DNA of 47,754 bases, taken from NCBI RefSeq assembly GCF_050313795.1, contig NZ_JBNPMC010000028.1, positions 1 through 47,754 of the forward strand, given 5' to 3'. Source of the stretch: CAMBRQ01 sp945870325. GTDB lineage: Bacteria > Bacillota > Clostridia > Lachnospirales > Lachnospiraceae. Each line of letters opens with the position of its first letter. The first letter of the stretch is position 1. The notes under the pieces are model-generated. The model was not told the DNA's origin, made no database searches, and saw nothing but the letters and a program-made list of their open reading frames with translations. Both the position numbers and the translations under genes were made by a program. Below are positions 14,993 through 22,481 of this stretch, in pieces.

Positions 14993-15035
14993 AACTGCCG
15001 CCCGATAACCGAATCCCGGCTATAAGACGACAGTT
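14993..15035 (-). terminator. Probable terminator after kdgK
   Basis: On the minus strand AACTGTCG and CGGCAGTT enclose an inner stem (ATAGCCG against the CGGTTAT region) and are followed by TTTTCC. Imperfect stem and short T-run. Confidence 0.45.
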
Positions 15036-15075
15036 CTCCTGATCATGGCTTATTAAAATAGGTTATTGTTATATA

Positions 15076-16101
15076 TTATCTCTGGACACGTCCGGAAGCA
15101 TCTCCTCCGGCAAGTTTTGCGACTTCGTCCATTGATACCATATTGTAATCACCCTCAATAGAGTGCTTCAGGCAAGATGCCGCAACTGCGAATTCAATCG
15201 TTGTCTGAGAATCATATCCGCTTAAGATTGCTGCGATCAGACCACCGCCAAAACTGTCTCCACCGCCTACACGGTCTACGATATGCATCTTGTATTTCTT
15301 GCTGAAGTAATAGTCTGTTCCGTCATATAACATTGCAGACCAGTTATTATCATTTGCAGAGAGAGATTCACGAAGTGTGATTGCAACCTTCTCGAATCCG
15401 AAACGGTTCGCAAGCTGCTTTGCAACATCTTTGTAACCTTCGTGATTTACTGTTCCGGTTGTAACGTCTGTATCAGCCGCTTTAATTCCGAATACATCTG
15501 CCGCATCCTCTTCGTTAGCGATGCATACGTCAACATATTTGCATAACTCGCCCATTACTTCTCCTGCTTTTGCCTTGCTCCAGAGTTTGTTTCTGTAGTT
15601 CAGGTCACAGGATACTTTCACACCCATCTCTTTTGCTGCTTTACATGCTTCTAAACAGATTGCAGCCACACCGTCATTCAATGCTGGTGTAATTCCTGTA
15701 AAATGGAACCACTCTGCACCCTCAAAGATCTCTTTCCAGTTGAAATCTTCAGAAGATGCTGTATAGATAGACGATCCGGCACGGTCATAGATAACCTTGG
15801 AAGGTCTCTGAGAAGCACCCTTCTCAAGAAAATAGATTCCTACACGGTCACCACCTCTTGCAATATAAGAAGTATCCACGCCATATCTTCTTAAAGAATT
15901 TACTGCAGCCTGACCGATCTCATGAGTCGGGAGTTTTGATACAAATGCCGCATCGAATCCATAATTAGCAAGAGAAACTGCTACGTTCGCCTCTCCACCG
16001 CCAAATGTTGCGCCCAACTTATCTGCCTGCACGAAACGATAATATCCTTCCGGCGCAAGTCTTAACATCAGTTCACCAAATGTAACTACTTTTTTACTCA
16101 T
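15076..16101 (-). CDS. kdgK: 2-dehydro-3-deoxygluconokinase
   Basis: 341 residues, PfkB/ribokinase fold. The N-terminal FGELMLRLAPEGYYRFVQAD and GGGEANVAVSLANYG are typical of KDG kinases, and the C-terminal motif DRVGGGDSFGGGLIAA (around residue 275-290) holds the catalytic aspartate and anion hole. It phosphorylates 2-keto-3-deoxygluconate to KDPG, the substrate of the neighbouring aldolase. The start lies only three bases after the eda stop, so the two are certainly cotranscribed. Together they form the lower half of hexuronate breakdown, feeding pyruvate and glyceraldehyde-3-phosphate to glycolysis. Confidence 0.92.
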   Translation of the reverse strand: MSKKVVTFGELMLRLAPEGYYRFVQADKLGATFGGGEANVAVSLANYGFDAAFVSKLPTHEIGQAAVNSLRRYGVDTSYIARGGDRVGIYFLEKGASQRPSKVIYDRAGSSIYTASSEDFNWKEIFEGAEWFHFTGITPALNDGVAAICLEACKAAKEMGVKVSCDLNYRNKLWSKAKAGEVMGELCKYVDVCIANEEDAADVFGIKAADTDVTTGTVNHEGYKDVAKQLANRFGFEKVAITLRESLSANDNNWSAMLYDGTDYYFSKKYKMHIVDRVGGGDSFGGGLIAAILSGYDSQTTIEFAVAASCLKHSIEGDYNMVSMDEVAKLAGGDASGRVQR

Positions 16102-16104
16102 TGA

Positions 16105-16749
16105 TTATTTCCCTCTGCTTTCTTTTACAATCTCTACTGCTTCTCTTGTAAGTTCTTCAATCTTATCAAAGTCTCCTGCATCCACAAGATCACCTTTCAC
16201 CATCCAACTTCCGCCACAAGCTACGATTCGATCATATGCCAGATAATCTCTTACATTGTTTTGGTTGATACCGCCTGTAGGCATGAACTTCATTCCAACA
16301 TATGGCGCAGCCATAGCCTTAATCATCTTAAGTCCGCCTGCTGGCTCAGCCGGGAAGAACTTTACAACTTCTAGCCCATTCTCGATTGCCTGTTCGATAT
16401 CGCTTGGGTTCGTGCAACCTGGTGTAATCAGGATTCCCTTTTCTACACAGTATTTTACAATCCTTGGATTCAGTCCAGGGCTGACAATAAACTTCGCACC
16501 TGCTGCTACTGCACGGTCAACCTGCTCTGTTGTAATCACAGTTCCTGCTCCAATCAACATATCCGGGAACTGCTCAGACATAATTCGAATCGCTTCTTCT
16601 GCTGCATCTGTACGGAAAGTAACCTCTGCACACGGAAGCCCACCATTACACAGAGCCTGTGCAAGAGGTGCTGCATCCTTCGCATCATTAAGAACAACAA
16701 CCGGCACGATCCCTAATTCCTGAATCTTTTCTAATACTTCGTTCATCAT
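16105..16749 (-). CDS. eda: KDPG (and KHG) aldolase
   Basis: 214 residues from the chosen start, normal length. It cleaves KDPG to pyruvate and glyceraldehyde-3-phosphate through a Schiff base. Visible residues are the catalytic E42 in AEVTFRT, GAGTVIT, and the lysine K130 in VVKFFPAEPAGG. AAGGAG lies five bases before the first of two adjacent ATGs (16747-16749, 16744-16746); either could be used. A reading 19 codons longer is basic and unlike the family. It is first in the eda-kdgK operon, with a near-consensus promoter, divergent from the IclR regulator that probably controls it. Confidence 0.93.
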   Translation of the reverse strand: MMNEVLEKIQELGIVPVVVLNDAKDAAPLAQALCNGGLPCAEVTFRTDAAEEAIRIMSEQFPDMLIGAGTVITTEQVDRAVAAGAKFIVSPGLNPRIVKYCVEKGILITPGCTNPSDIEQAIENGLEVVKFFPAEPAGGLKMIKAMAAPYVGMKFMPTGGINQNNVRDYLAYDRIVACGGSWMVKGDLVDAGDFDKIEELTREAVEIVKESRGK

Positions 16750-16847
16750 AGTTTCTCCTTTTAATTTGATATTATTTTTCTTTCTCTTTCTAGTCCCAAG
16801 TTTCATATTATGGAACTCGCTTTCACAATACGAACTTCTTGATTCTA

Positions 16848-16875
16848 ATTATACTCTATATCCATTTATTGTCAA
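16848..16875 (-). promoter_or_regulatory. Promoter of eda-kdgK
   Basis: -35 TTGACA (16870-16875) and -10 TATAAT (16848-16853), 16-bp spacing, about 100 bp before eda. The 5' leader contains a weak match to a CcpA cre site at 16812-16825 (TGAAAGCGAGTTCC on the minus strand, two mismatches), compatible with catabolite repression but not convincing alone. Confidence 0.7.
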
Positions 16876-16925
16876 GCAATTTCTCCACCTTTTTTTTTCT
16901 CAAGTTCTATACAAAAAAATCCCTA

Positions 16926-16954
16926 TTTACTCCCACCCACAATCGTGCTACAAT
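16926..16954 (+). promoter_or_regulatory. Promoter of the IclR regulator gene
   Basis: -35 TTTACT (16926-16931) and -10 TACAAT (16949-16954), 17-bp spacing, 30 bp before the ATG at 16985. It is back to back with the eda promoter, so one operator could serve both. Confidence 0.6.
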
Positions 16955-16984
16955 TCCACTAGAAAGCGAAATGGAGTGATCTCT

Positions 16985-17752
16985 ATGGAAGAAAAGAACC
17001 CAATCCAGGTATCGGAGCGCATATTCCATACCATCGAATGCCTTGCAAAGTATGGTCCCATGGGACTTCTGGAACTGAGCAAGGAACTGAATCTGAACAA
17101 AAGCACAGTACACAGAATCCTGAATTCATTAATCTTCATGGATTACGTCAAACAAGACCCGGAAACTTCAAAATACAGTTTAAGTTTTAAGTTCTGCCAT
17201 ATCTCGAATCAGATTCTTGCCCAGAATAACATGATAGACATTGCCCGGCCATATATTAAAGAACTGGCAGAACAGACCGGCGAGACAGTCCATCTGGTCC
17301 AGATGGATGGTATCAATGCCGTATACATCGATAAAGTCGAAGCATCCAAAAATTCCGTACGCCTTGTATCAATGGTTGGGAAATCCATTCCCCTGTACTG
17401 CTCTGGCGTTGGAAAAGCACTGCTTGCTGACATGAGTGACGACAAGATTCAGCATATCTGGGAGCAAAGCGATATACGGAAACTGACCGACTATACTGTG
17501 ACCGATTTCGACAAATTCAAAAAAATAATTGCCAGCATCCGTAAAGATGGCTATTCTCTTGACAATGAAGAGAATGAACTCGGCGTACGCTGTATTGCCG
17601 TATCCCTTAAGGATTATCGCGGAAAATCCCACTATGCAATCAGCATCTCCGCCCCTAAAGACCGGATGAGTGATGAACAGCTTAAGAATTTCCAAAAACT
17701 AATCCTTCAAATTAAGGACCAGATCCAATGGGAAATGGGGCAAAGGCATTAA
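16985..17752 (+). CDS. IclR family transcriptional regulator (KdgR-like)
   Basis: 255 residues from the chosen ATG, which has GGAG eight bases upstream; a much longer hydrophobic reading from 16766 would run through its own promoter and is rejected. Residues 8-60 are the IclR winged helix (GLLELSKELNLNKSTVHRIL), and residues 75-250 the effector-binding domain (RPYIKELAEQTGETVHLV, GKSIPLYCSGVGKALLA, DNEENELGVRCIAVSL). IclR proteins of this group repress sugar-acid pathways and respond to KDG or related acids. The divergent position next to eda-kdgK supports that role; direct evidence is absent. A strong hairpin terminator overlaps its end. Confidence 0.88.
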   Translation: MEEKNPIQVSERIFHTIECLAKYGPMGLLELSKELNLNKSTVHRILNSLIFMDYVKQDPETSKYSLSFKFCHISNQILAQNNMIDIARPYIKELAEQTGETVHLVQMDGINAVYIDKVEASKNSVRLVSMVGKSIPLYCSGVGKALLADMSDDKIQHIWEQSDIRKLTDYTVTDFDKFKKIIASIRKDGYSLDNEENELGVRCIAVSLKDYRGKSHYAISISAPKDRMSDEQLKNFQKLILQIKDQIQWEMGQRH

Positions 17753-17771
17753 TGCCTCTGCCCCTTCTTTT
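17737..17771 (+). terminator. Terminator of the IclR regulator gene
   Basis: GGGGCAAAGGCAT and ATGCCTCTGCCCC form a stem, followed by TTCTTTT. The hairpin includes the stop codon. Confidence 0.8.
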
Positions 17772-17794
17772 CATAACCTACAGTTTTGCCACCG

Positions 17795-17854
17795 TCAACA
17801 TTTTTTGGCGGTTTCGGTCTCCAGCAAAAAGTCCTGATCCATAAATGCTTTCAT
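17795..17854 (-). pseudogene. uxaC: 5' stub of glucuronate isomerase
   Basis: Fourteen bases after the uxuB stop, an ATG with GGGAGG eight bases ahead opens MKAFMDQDFLLETETAKKC and stops. MK-FMD-DFLL-TETAKKL is the characteristic beginning of UxaC, the isomerase that converts glucuronate to fructuronate (or galacturonate to tagaturonate). The remaining roughly 450 residues are gone: the next DNA downstream is the convergent IclR terminator. The stub shows that the ancestral operon was uxuA-uxuB-uxaC. Confidence 0.7.
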
Positions 17855-17867
17855 CGCACAAGCCTCC

Positions 17868-19069
17868 CTACACGTATTTCTTCAAAGTAGCGCGTACGGC
17901 TCCCGGACCCGCGGTCAGTTCTTTCAGATATCCGCATACAACATCTGCCATTTGGACTTCATACAGATCAACACCGAAGATCTGTGTCATCTTAAGCACT
18001 GGTGCAACTGCTGCTTCCACATCCTGTCCCTCTTTTAATTCCAGTCCCGCAACGTACGGGCATACTGTATCTTTCAACGGGTCTGGGCTTAACTCAAACT
18101 TATTGCCTTCATCATCCACGCCCATGAGATAACGCAGCCATCCTGCGAATACCAACGGGATCAGTTTCAGATCTTTCACATCCAGTTCAGGGGAAGCCTG
18201 GTATGCTTTGATCGTCTCTCCAAAACGGATTGCCAGTTTCTGTGAAGTATCAGTAGCAATACGCTGCGGAGTATCTGGCATGAATGGATTCGGGATACGC
18301 ACATTCAATACGGTATCAATGAATTCCTTCGGATCCAAAACGCCTGGGTTCACTACAACCGGAAGTCCTTCCACATATCCAATCGTCTTTACCAGTTTCT
18401 TAAGTTCCGCATCTTTCATCTCATCAGAGATCTTCTGGTAACCAAGCAGACATCCATATACAGCCAGAGCTGTATGAAGAGGATTCAGGCAGGTACATAC
18501 CTTCATCTTCTCAACTTTTTCTACCGTTTCACGCTCTGTAAACATCAAACCGGCTTTTCTGGTCCTTTTTCAAAATCATCTGCTACTGCCGGAAGGGTCT
18601 CGCCTCTTCCATTTACAAGACTGTATCCTTTCTCTGTAATCGTGAAGGATACCATCTGAAGAGAATCCTTACGGAAGATCTCTTTAAGGCGCTCGTACTC
18701 CGTATCATTCTCAGAATCCAGAATCAGGGATTCTACCACGCTTCCTACGATGGTCTTCTCTACATTACCATCTGCTTTCAAAGTAACCAGAAAGCTGTAA
18801 TCATCATGTGGACGGTTCATCTTCTCTACGATCTCATAGTCAAACCCCTCTGCTACTACCAGACCACGATCCAGAACGCCGTCATTCAGAAGGTTCTGAA
18901 CAACATTTGCCTGGAATGCACGGAAGATATTACCTGCTCCAAAGTGAATCCAGAACGGATTCTCCTTCGTAGCCTCTGTCACTTTTTCACGGTCGAACTG
19001 TGGAAGTGCATACCCCGCATCTTCCCATTGTTTTCTATCAGCAAGTCCTTGCGCGCTTAATCTCCTCAT
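17868..19069 (-). pseudogene. uxuB: Fructuronate reductase (mannitol dehydrogenase family) with internal deletion
   Basis: The ATG overlaps the uxuA stop (TAATG). The first 174 codons read as UxuB (PFWIHFGAGNIFRAFQA, then VVAEGFDYEIV, DDFEKGPEKPV) and then hit TGA. A second frame starting at MFTERETVEKVEKMKVCTCL continues with the C-terminal domain (LPVVVNPGVLDP, RIPNPFMPDTPQRIATDTSQ, LVFAGWLRYLMG) to the normal end. Intact enzymes are about 530 residues; some 140 residues in the middle, including the catalytic SMDNCSHNG-type region, are missing and the frame changes at the junction CCGGTTTGATG. It cannot make fructuronate reductase. Confidence 0.88.
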
Positions 19070-20136
19070 TATCTTGCTCCTTTCTGAATTGCTTCCCACA
19101 GACCATTCAGGTAAGTTGCTCCCAATGCACGGTCATAGAGTCCGTATCCAGGCATTGCCACTTCATCCCAGATCATACGTCCATGATCCGGACGGATCGG
19201 TCCATCGAATCCGATATCGTATAATGCTTTCATAATCTCATACATATCGAATGTTCCATCAGAAGACAGATGTGCTGCCTCTTCGAAATCTGTCGGAGAA
19301 TTGAACTTCAGGTTACGCACATGTGCGAAGTGGATACGCCCTTTTAATGAACGGATCATATCCGGCAGATCATTGTTCAGGTTAGTTCCATAAGAACCGG
19401 AGCAAAATGTTACACCATTGTGCGGATTATCTACCATCTTCATCATACGCTGGATGTTCTCTTTACAAGTAATGATACGAGGAAGCCCGAATACACTCCA
19501 TGCCGGATCATCTGGGTGAATCGCCATGTTGATATCGTATTTGTCACATGTTGGCATAATCTTCTCAAGGAAGTATTTCAGATTCTCAAATAGTTTCTCT
19601 TCATCTACATCTTTGTAGAGTTCAAAAAGTTCTTTTACATGCTCCATTCTCTCAGGCTCCCAGCCAGGCATTACAGTACCGTTCATATCACCTGCGATGG
19701 AGTCGAACATCTTCTCAGGATCAAGATCGTCTACTGCTTCCTGCGTGTAAGCAAGTACGGTAGATCCATCCGGACGCATTCTTGCTAACTCGGTTCTTGT
19801 CCAGTCGAATACTGGCATGAAGTTATAGCATACAAGATGAAGTCCTTCCAGAGCCAGATTCTCCAATGTCTGAATGTAGTTCTCAATATACTGATCACGC
19901 TCCGGCGCTCCTGTCTTAATCGCGTCATGGATGTTCACACTTTCGATACCTGCGATACGAAGTCCGGATGCCTCTACCTCATCGATCATCTCACGAATTC
20001 TCTCACGACTCCATACCTCCCCCGGCTGTGTATCATACAGTGTAGTGATTACACCTGTTACGCCTGGAATCTGGCGAATCTGCTTCAAGGTAATCGTGTC
20101 GAACTTGCTTCCATACCATCTGAGTGTCATTTCCAT
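19069..20136 (-). CDS. uxuA: Mannonate dehydratase
   Basis: 355 residues, full length. It dehydrates D-mannonate to 2-keto-3-deoxygluconate, the KdgK substrate. It starts MEMTLRWYGSKFDTITLKQI, and metal and substrate residues are visible in MAIHPDDPAWSVFGLPRI, VTFCSGSYG, IHFAHVRN and DHGRMIWDE. It is the first gene of the former uxuA-uxuB-uxaC operon; the next gene overlaps its stop. Because uxuB and uxaC are broken, mannonate can no longer be made from glucuronate by this locus, so UxuA may be on its way to loss or fed by another route. It is divergent from an AraC regulator. Confidence 0.95.
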   Translation of the reverse strand: MEMTLRWYGSKFDTITLKQIRQIPGVTGVITTLYDTQPGEVWSRERIREMIDEVEASGLRIAGIESVNIHDAIKTGAPERDQYIENYIQTLENLALEGLHLVCYNFMPVFDWTRTELARMRPDGSTVLAYTQEAVDDLDPEKMFDSIAGDMNGTVMPGWEPERMEHVKELFELYKDVDEEKLFENLKYFLEKIMPTCDKYDINMAIHPDDPAWSVFGLPRIITCKENIQRMMKMVDNPHNGVTFCSGSYGTNLNNDLPDMIRSLKGRIHFAHVRNLKFNSPTDFEEAAHLSSDGTFDMYEIMKALYDIGFDGPIRPDHGRMIWDEVAMPGYGLYDRALGATYLNGLWEAIQKGAR

Positions 20137-20327
20137 AATTTTTTACCTCTTCCTTTACTAAAAATGTTTGCGGTTCTTATAATTTTATTATATAAAATCC
20201 ACCCCAAACTACCATAGCCGAAGTTGTTGTATACATTGCAAAAATCGTGGTTTTGTGATACGCTAAAATCACCTTAAGTATATCGGATTGCTTAAAGAAG
20301 AAATCTACCACATGTGAGGCATTCTTC

Positions 20328-21206
20328 ATGAAAAAAAATCTGCAGACCGCATTCAACACCCGTCAATATATGCTATCCAAAGATTTCGAAATCTATTATT
20401 ATAGTGACCATAATCTTTCAAAAGTAGACATACATTCTCACGATTATTATGAGTTCTATTTTTTTATAGAAGGTGATATCAGTACACAGATTGGCAAGAG
20501 CATCTATCCGATTCAGCCCGGAGATATTATGCTGATTCCACCTCACATTCCTCACCGACCCATCATACATAGCCTGGAGACTCCATATCGGCGTTTTGTG
20601 TTCTGGATCAGCCAGGATTACTACCAGCATCTTCTGAAACAATCTAATGATTATGCTTATCTGGTACAGTACGTTATGACCAGCCACGCTTATATCTTAC
20701 ACACCGATCAGATTACCTTTAATGGGGTTCAGGCCAAAGTTCTTCAATTAATCGAAGAAACGCAAGGCAACCGTTTTGGAAAGGAAGCACTGCTTCCTCT
20801 GTGCGTTAATGATCTGATCATGTATCTGAACCGCATACTCTATTATCAGAGGAATCCAGGAAAGCGAAATGCCGAAGAAAGTTCTCTTTATAGGAATCTT
20901 AAGATCTATATTGAAGATCATCTGGATGACGACCTATCATTAGAAATACTTGCCAAAGAATTCTATGTAAGCAAATACCACATTGCCCATGTATTCAAAG
21001 AGAACTTAGGCATGTCCATTCATCAGTATATTACCAAGAAAAGACTCGTTCTCTGCAAAGAAGCTATTCTTGGAGATATGAGTATTACAGAAGCATACCA
21101 GACATTTGGCTTCGGAGATTATTCAAGTTTCTACCGTGCTTTTAAGAAAGAATATGGAATCTCTCCCAAAGACTTTCGGGATATGAAGATTGTGGGATGT
21201 GACTGA
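20328..21206 (+). CDS. AraC family transcriptional regulator
   Basis: 292 residues. The N-terminal cupin sensing domain contains the pattern VDIHSHDYYEFYFFIEG and YPIQPGDIMLIPPHIPHRP; the C-terminal 100 residues hold two helix-turn-helices (LSLEILAKEFYVSKYHIAHV; SITEAYQTFGFGDYSSFYRAF) ending in the usual YGISPKDFR. GAGG lies eight bases before the ATG. Divergent placement from uxuA, 191 bp apart, suggests it senses a hexuronate or sugar and controls that operon; the ligand is not predictable. It ends 22 bp before a palindromic repeat. Confidence 0.88.
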   Translation: MKKNLQTAFNTRQYMLSKDFEIYYYSDHNLSKVDIHSHDYYEFYFFIEGDISTQIGKSIYPIQPGDIMLIPPHIPHRPIIHSLETPYRRFVFWISQDYYQHLLKQSNDYAYLVQYVMTSHAYILHTDQITFNGVQAKVLQLIEETQGNRFGKEALLPLCVNDLIMYLNRILYYQRNPGKRNAEESSLYRNLKIYIEDHLDDDLSLEILAKEFYVSKYHIAHVFKENLGMSIHQYITKKRLVLCKEAILGDMSITEAYQTFGFGDYSSFYRAFKKEYGISPKDFRDMKIVGCD

Positions 21207-21227
21207 TTGGGTACAGGACATATGCTA

Positions 21228-21268
21228 GTTTGGGACGTAGTAAAATACACTTTTACTACGTCCCAAAC
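21228..21268. repeat. Palindrome copy 1 (GGGACGTAGTAAAA element)
   Basis: Perfect 18-bp arms, GTTTGGGACGTAGTAAAA (21228-21245) and its complement (21251-21268), with loop TACAC. It lies between two convergent genes, two bases before the stop of the minus-strand gene, and could work as a bidirectional terminator. A second copy at 22439-22473 shares the arm and also a GGTACA placed 13 bases upstream of TTTGGG in both. Confidence 0.8.
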
Positions 21269-21269
21269 A

Positions 21270-22043
21270 CTACCTTTCGACATTATATTCCACATCATTC
21301 ACCCTGACTTTTACGACATCATCCAGTTCAAATGTCTTACGGAACAGTTCATATTTTTCCATCTTCGTTATCTTTCCATCACTGCCGGTACGACCGCCTC
21401 CGCTGCCAGAATACCAGATTTCATCCGTTTCTTCTCCGTCATATCCCATATCCCCCTGCATGAGTCTTACACAGGTTCCATCCTTTCGTATCGCCGTCAC
21501 CGTAGGGCAAAAATTCACATTTATAGCCTCCGCCGCTTCTCCTTGTGACCATCTGGACCGGCAGCCCTGCACTTTTATACACATTCCTCGAATTTCAATT
21601 GCTTTGATCGTAATTCCTTCCGGGAATTCATTCTTTTTCGGATTCATCTTAATGACTTTATTCATCTTATCCTCCACCCTGAAGGATATGCTTAGGATCT
21701 CATCTCCATGCTCCTTGAGCCACTCATCATCCGGAATCTTCGGAATATTGTCCGCATATTGCACCGTGCAGATATTTCCGCCGGCGTTCCATTCACACAT
21801 AAAATATCTCTTTGCCCCATATTCTCCATATAACGTTACACTGCCACTCCCACTGGAACCAAATCCAAATATATCAGAGAACCCGATATTGGGACAACTG
21901 ACACTATTTCTCACCGCATCGTTACTTTCTTCATTCAAGGCTTCCACCGACACTAATACACTCTTCACATCTCCATCTGCCAATACATCTTCAATTCTCA
22001 GGCAGTAGTCATCATTCTTCACTTCATAATTCTGATCCTGCAA
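21270..22043 (-). CDS. Hypothetical protein, probably 5'-truncated, membrane-anchored
   Basis: 257 residues from a TTG, with no ribosome site. The same frame stays open upstream to a TGA at 22158-22160 and there encodes DRHKRAVAAIVIVIVLC followed by ILAGAAVKYSYR, a basic segment plus one membrane helix, but no ATG, GTG or TTG. The rest looks extracellular: a polar domain with GFGSSGSGSVTLYGEYG, two cysteine-bearing segments and a C-terminal ELDDVVKVRVNDVEY. The layout (basic stretch, single helix, outside domain) resembles Firmicute anti-sigma-like or DUF4179-type proteins, but I do not recognise the family firmly. The gene directly follows a dead response regulator and is probably itself inactive. 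Confidence 0.5.
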   Translation of the reverse strand: MQDQNYEVKNDDYCLRIEDVLADGDVKSVLVSVEALNEESNDAVRNSVSCPNIGFSDIFGFGSSGSGSVTLYGEYGAKRYFMCEWNAGGNICTVQYADNIPKIPDDEWLKEHGDEILSISFRVEDKMNKVIKMNPKKNEFPEGITIKAIEIRGMCIKVQGCRSRWSQGEAAEAINVNFCPTVTAIRKDGTCVRLMQGDMGYDGEETDEIWYSGSGGGRTGSDGKITKMEKYELFRKTFELDDVVKVRVNDVEYNVER

Positions 22044-22157
22044 ACGATATGAATACTTAACCGCCGCTCCTGCGAGAATACATAGAACTATGACTATGAC
22101 AATGGCAGCAACGGCTCGCTTGTGCCTATCAAGTGCATCTCTCCTAAATCTCCTGCA

Positions 22158-22398
22158 TCAATTCACCTTTATAATTGGAACATCCGACTTCATTCGTATC
22201 TTCGTACAGATATCAAAGCCTGATTCATTAGGCAGATTCAAGTCCAGAAGTACTAGATCCAGCTAGCTGTTTCTCAAATACAAAAGAGGCAACATCCACG
22301 AAGTCTTCCGGGGCTGTTACCTGATATAAGGCATTCTCTAATAATTGCTTTAATTCCTGACGAATTACTGTCTCATCTTCGATAATCACAATATGCAT
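22158..22398 (-). pseudogene. Response regulator receiver fragment, frameshifted and truncated
   Basis: An ATG at 22396-22398 with AAGGAG upstream opens MHIVIIEDETVIRQELKQLL, a receiver domain N-terminus. After FVFEKQ the frame is broken; removing one AGCT from the tandem AGCTAGCT at 22261-22268 restores LDLVLLDLNLPNESGFD, with the phospho-accepting aspartate, then IRMKSDVPIIKVN and a TGA. The last receiver helix and the whole DNA-binding domain are missing. The sensor kinase is absent. The decayed module is bracketed by copies of one palindrome. Confidence 0.8.
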
Positions 22399-22425
22399 AG
22401 TACGCTCCTTGTCCACTTAGGTACA

Positions 22426-22473
22426 CCCCAAATGACAATTTGGGACGTAGTAAAAGTGCATTTTACTACGCCC
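22426..22473. repeat. Palindrome copy 2 (GGGACGTAGTAAAA element) plus a small alternative hairpin
   Basis: TTTGGGACGTAGTAAAA (22439-22455), loop GTGCA, then TTTTACTACG followed by degenerate CCCCC. The left arm is identical to copy 1, while the right arm has diverged at its end. Just before it, CCCAAAT and ATTTGGG (22427-22443) form an overlapping hairpin that could compete. It lies 9 bp from the gpmI stop, so it may also end that transcript, though no T-run follows. Confidence 0.7.
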
Positions 22474-22481
22474 CCAGTTAA

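Noticed and set aside
16766..16984. N-terminal extension of the IclR regulator by 73 hydrophobic residues
   Set aside because: It would run through the eda promoter and the regulator's own promoter; the ATG at 16985 has a good ribosome site and matches the family start.
22426..22473. Palindrome copy 2 as an ordinary intrinsic terminator of gpmI
   Set aside because: No T-run follows the stem in the gpmI direction and the sequence is shared with copy 1, so a repeat element is the better description.
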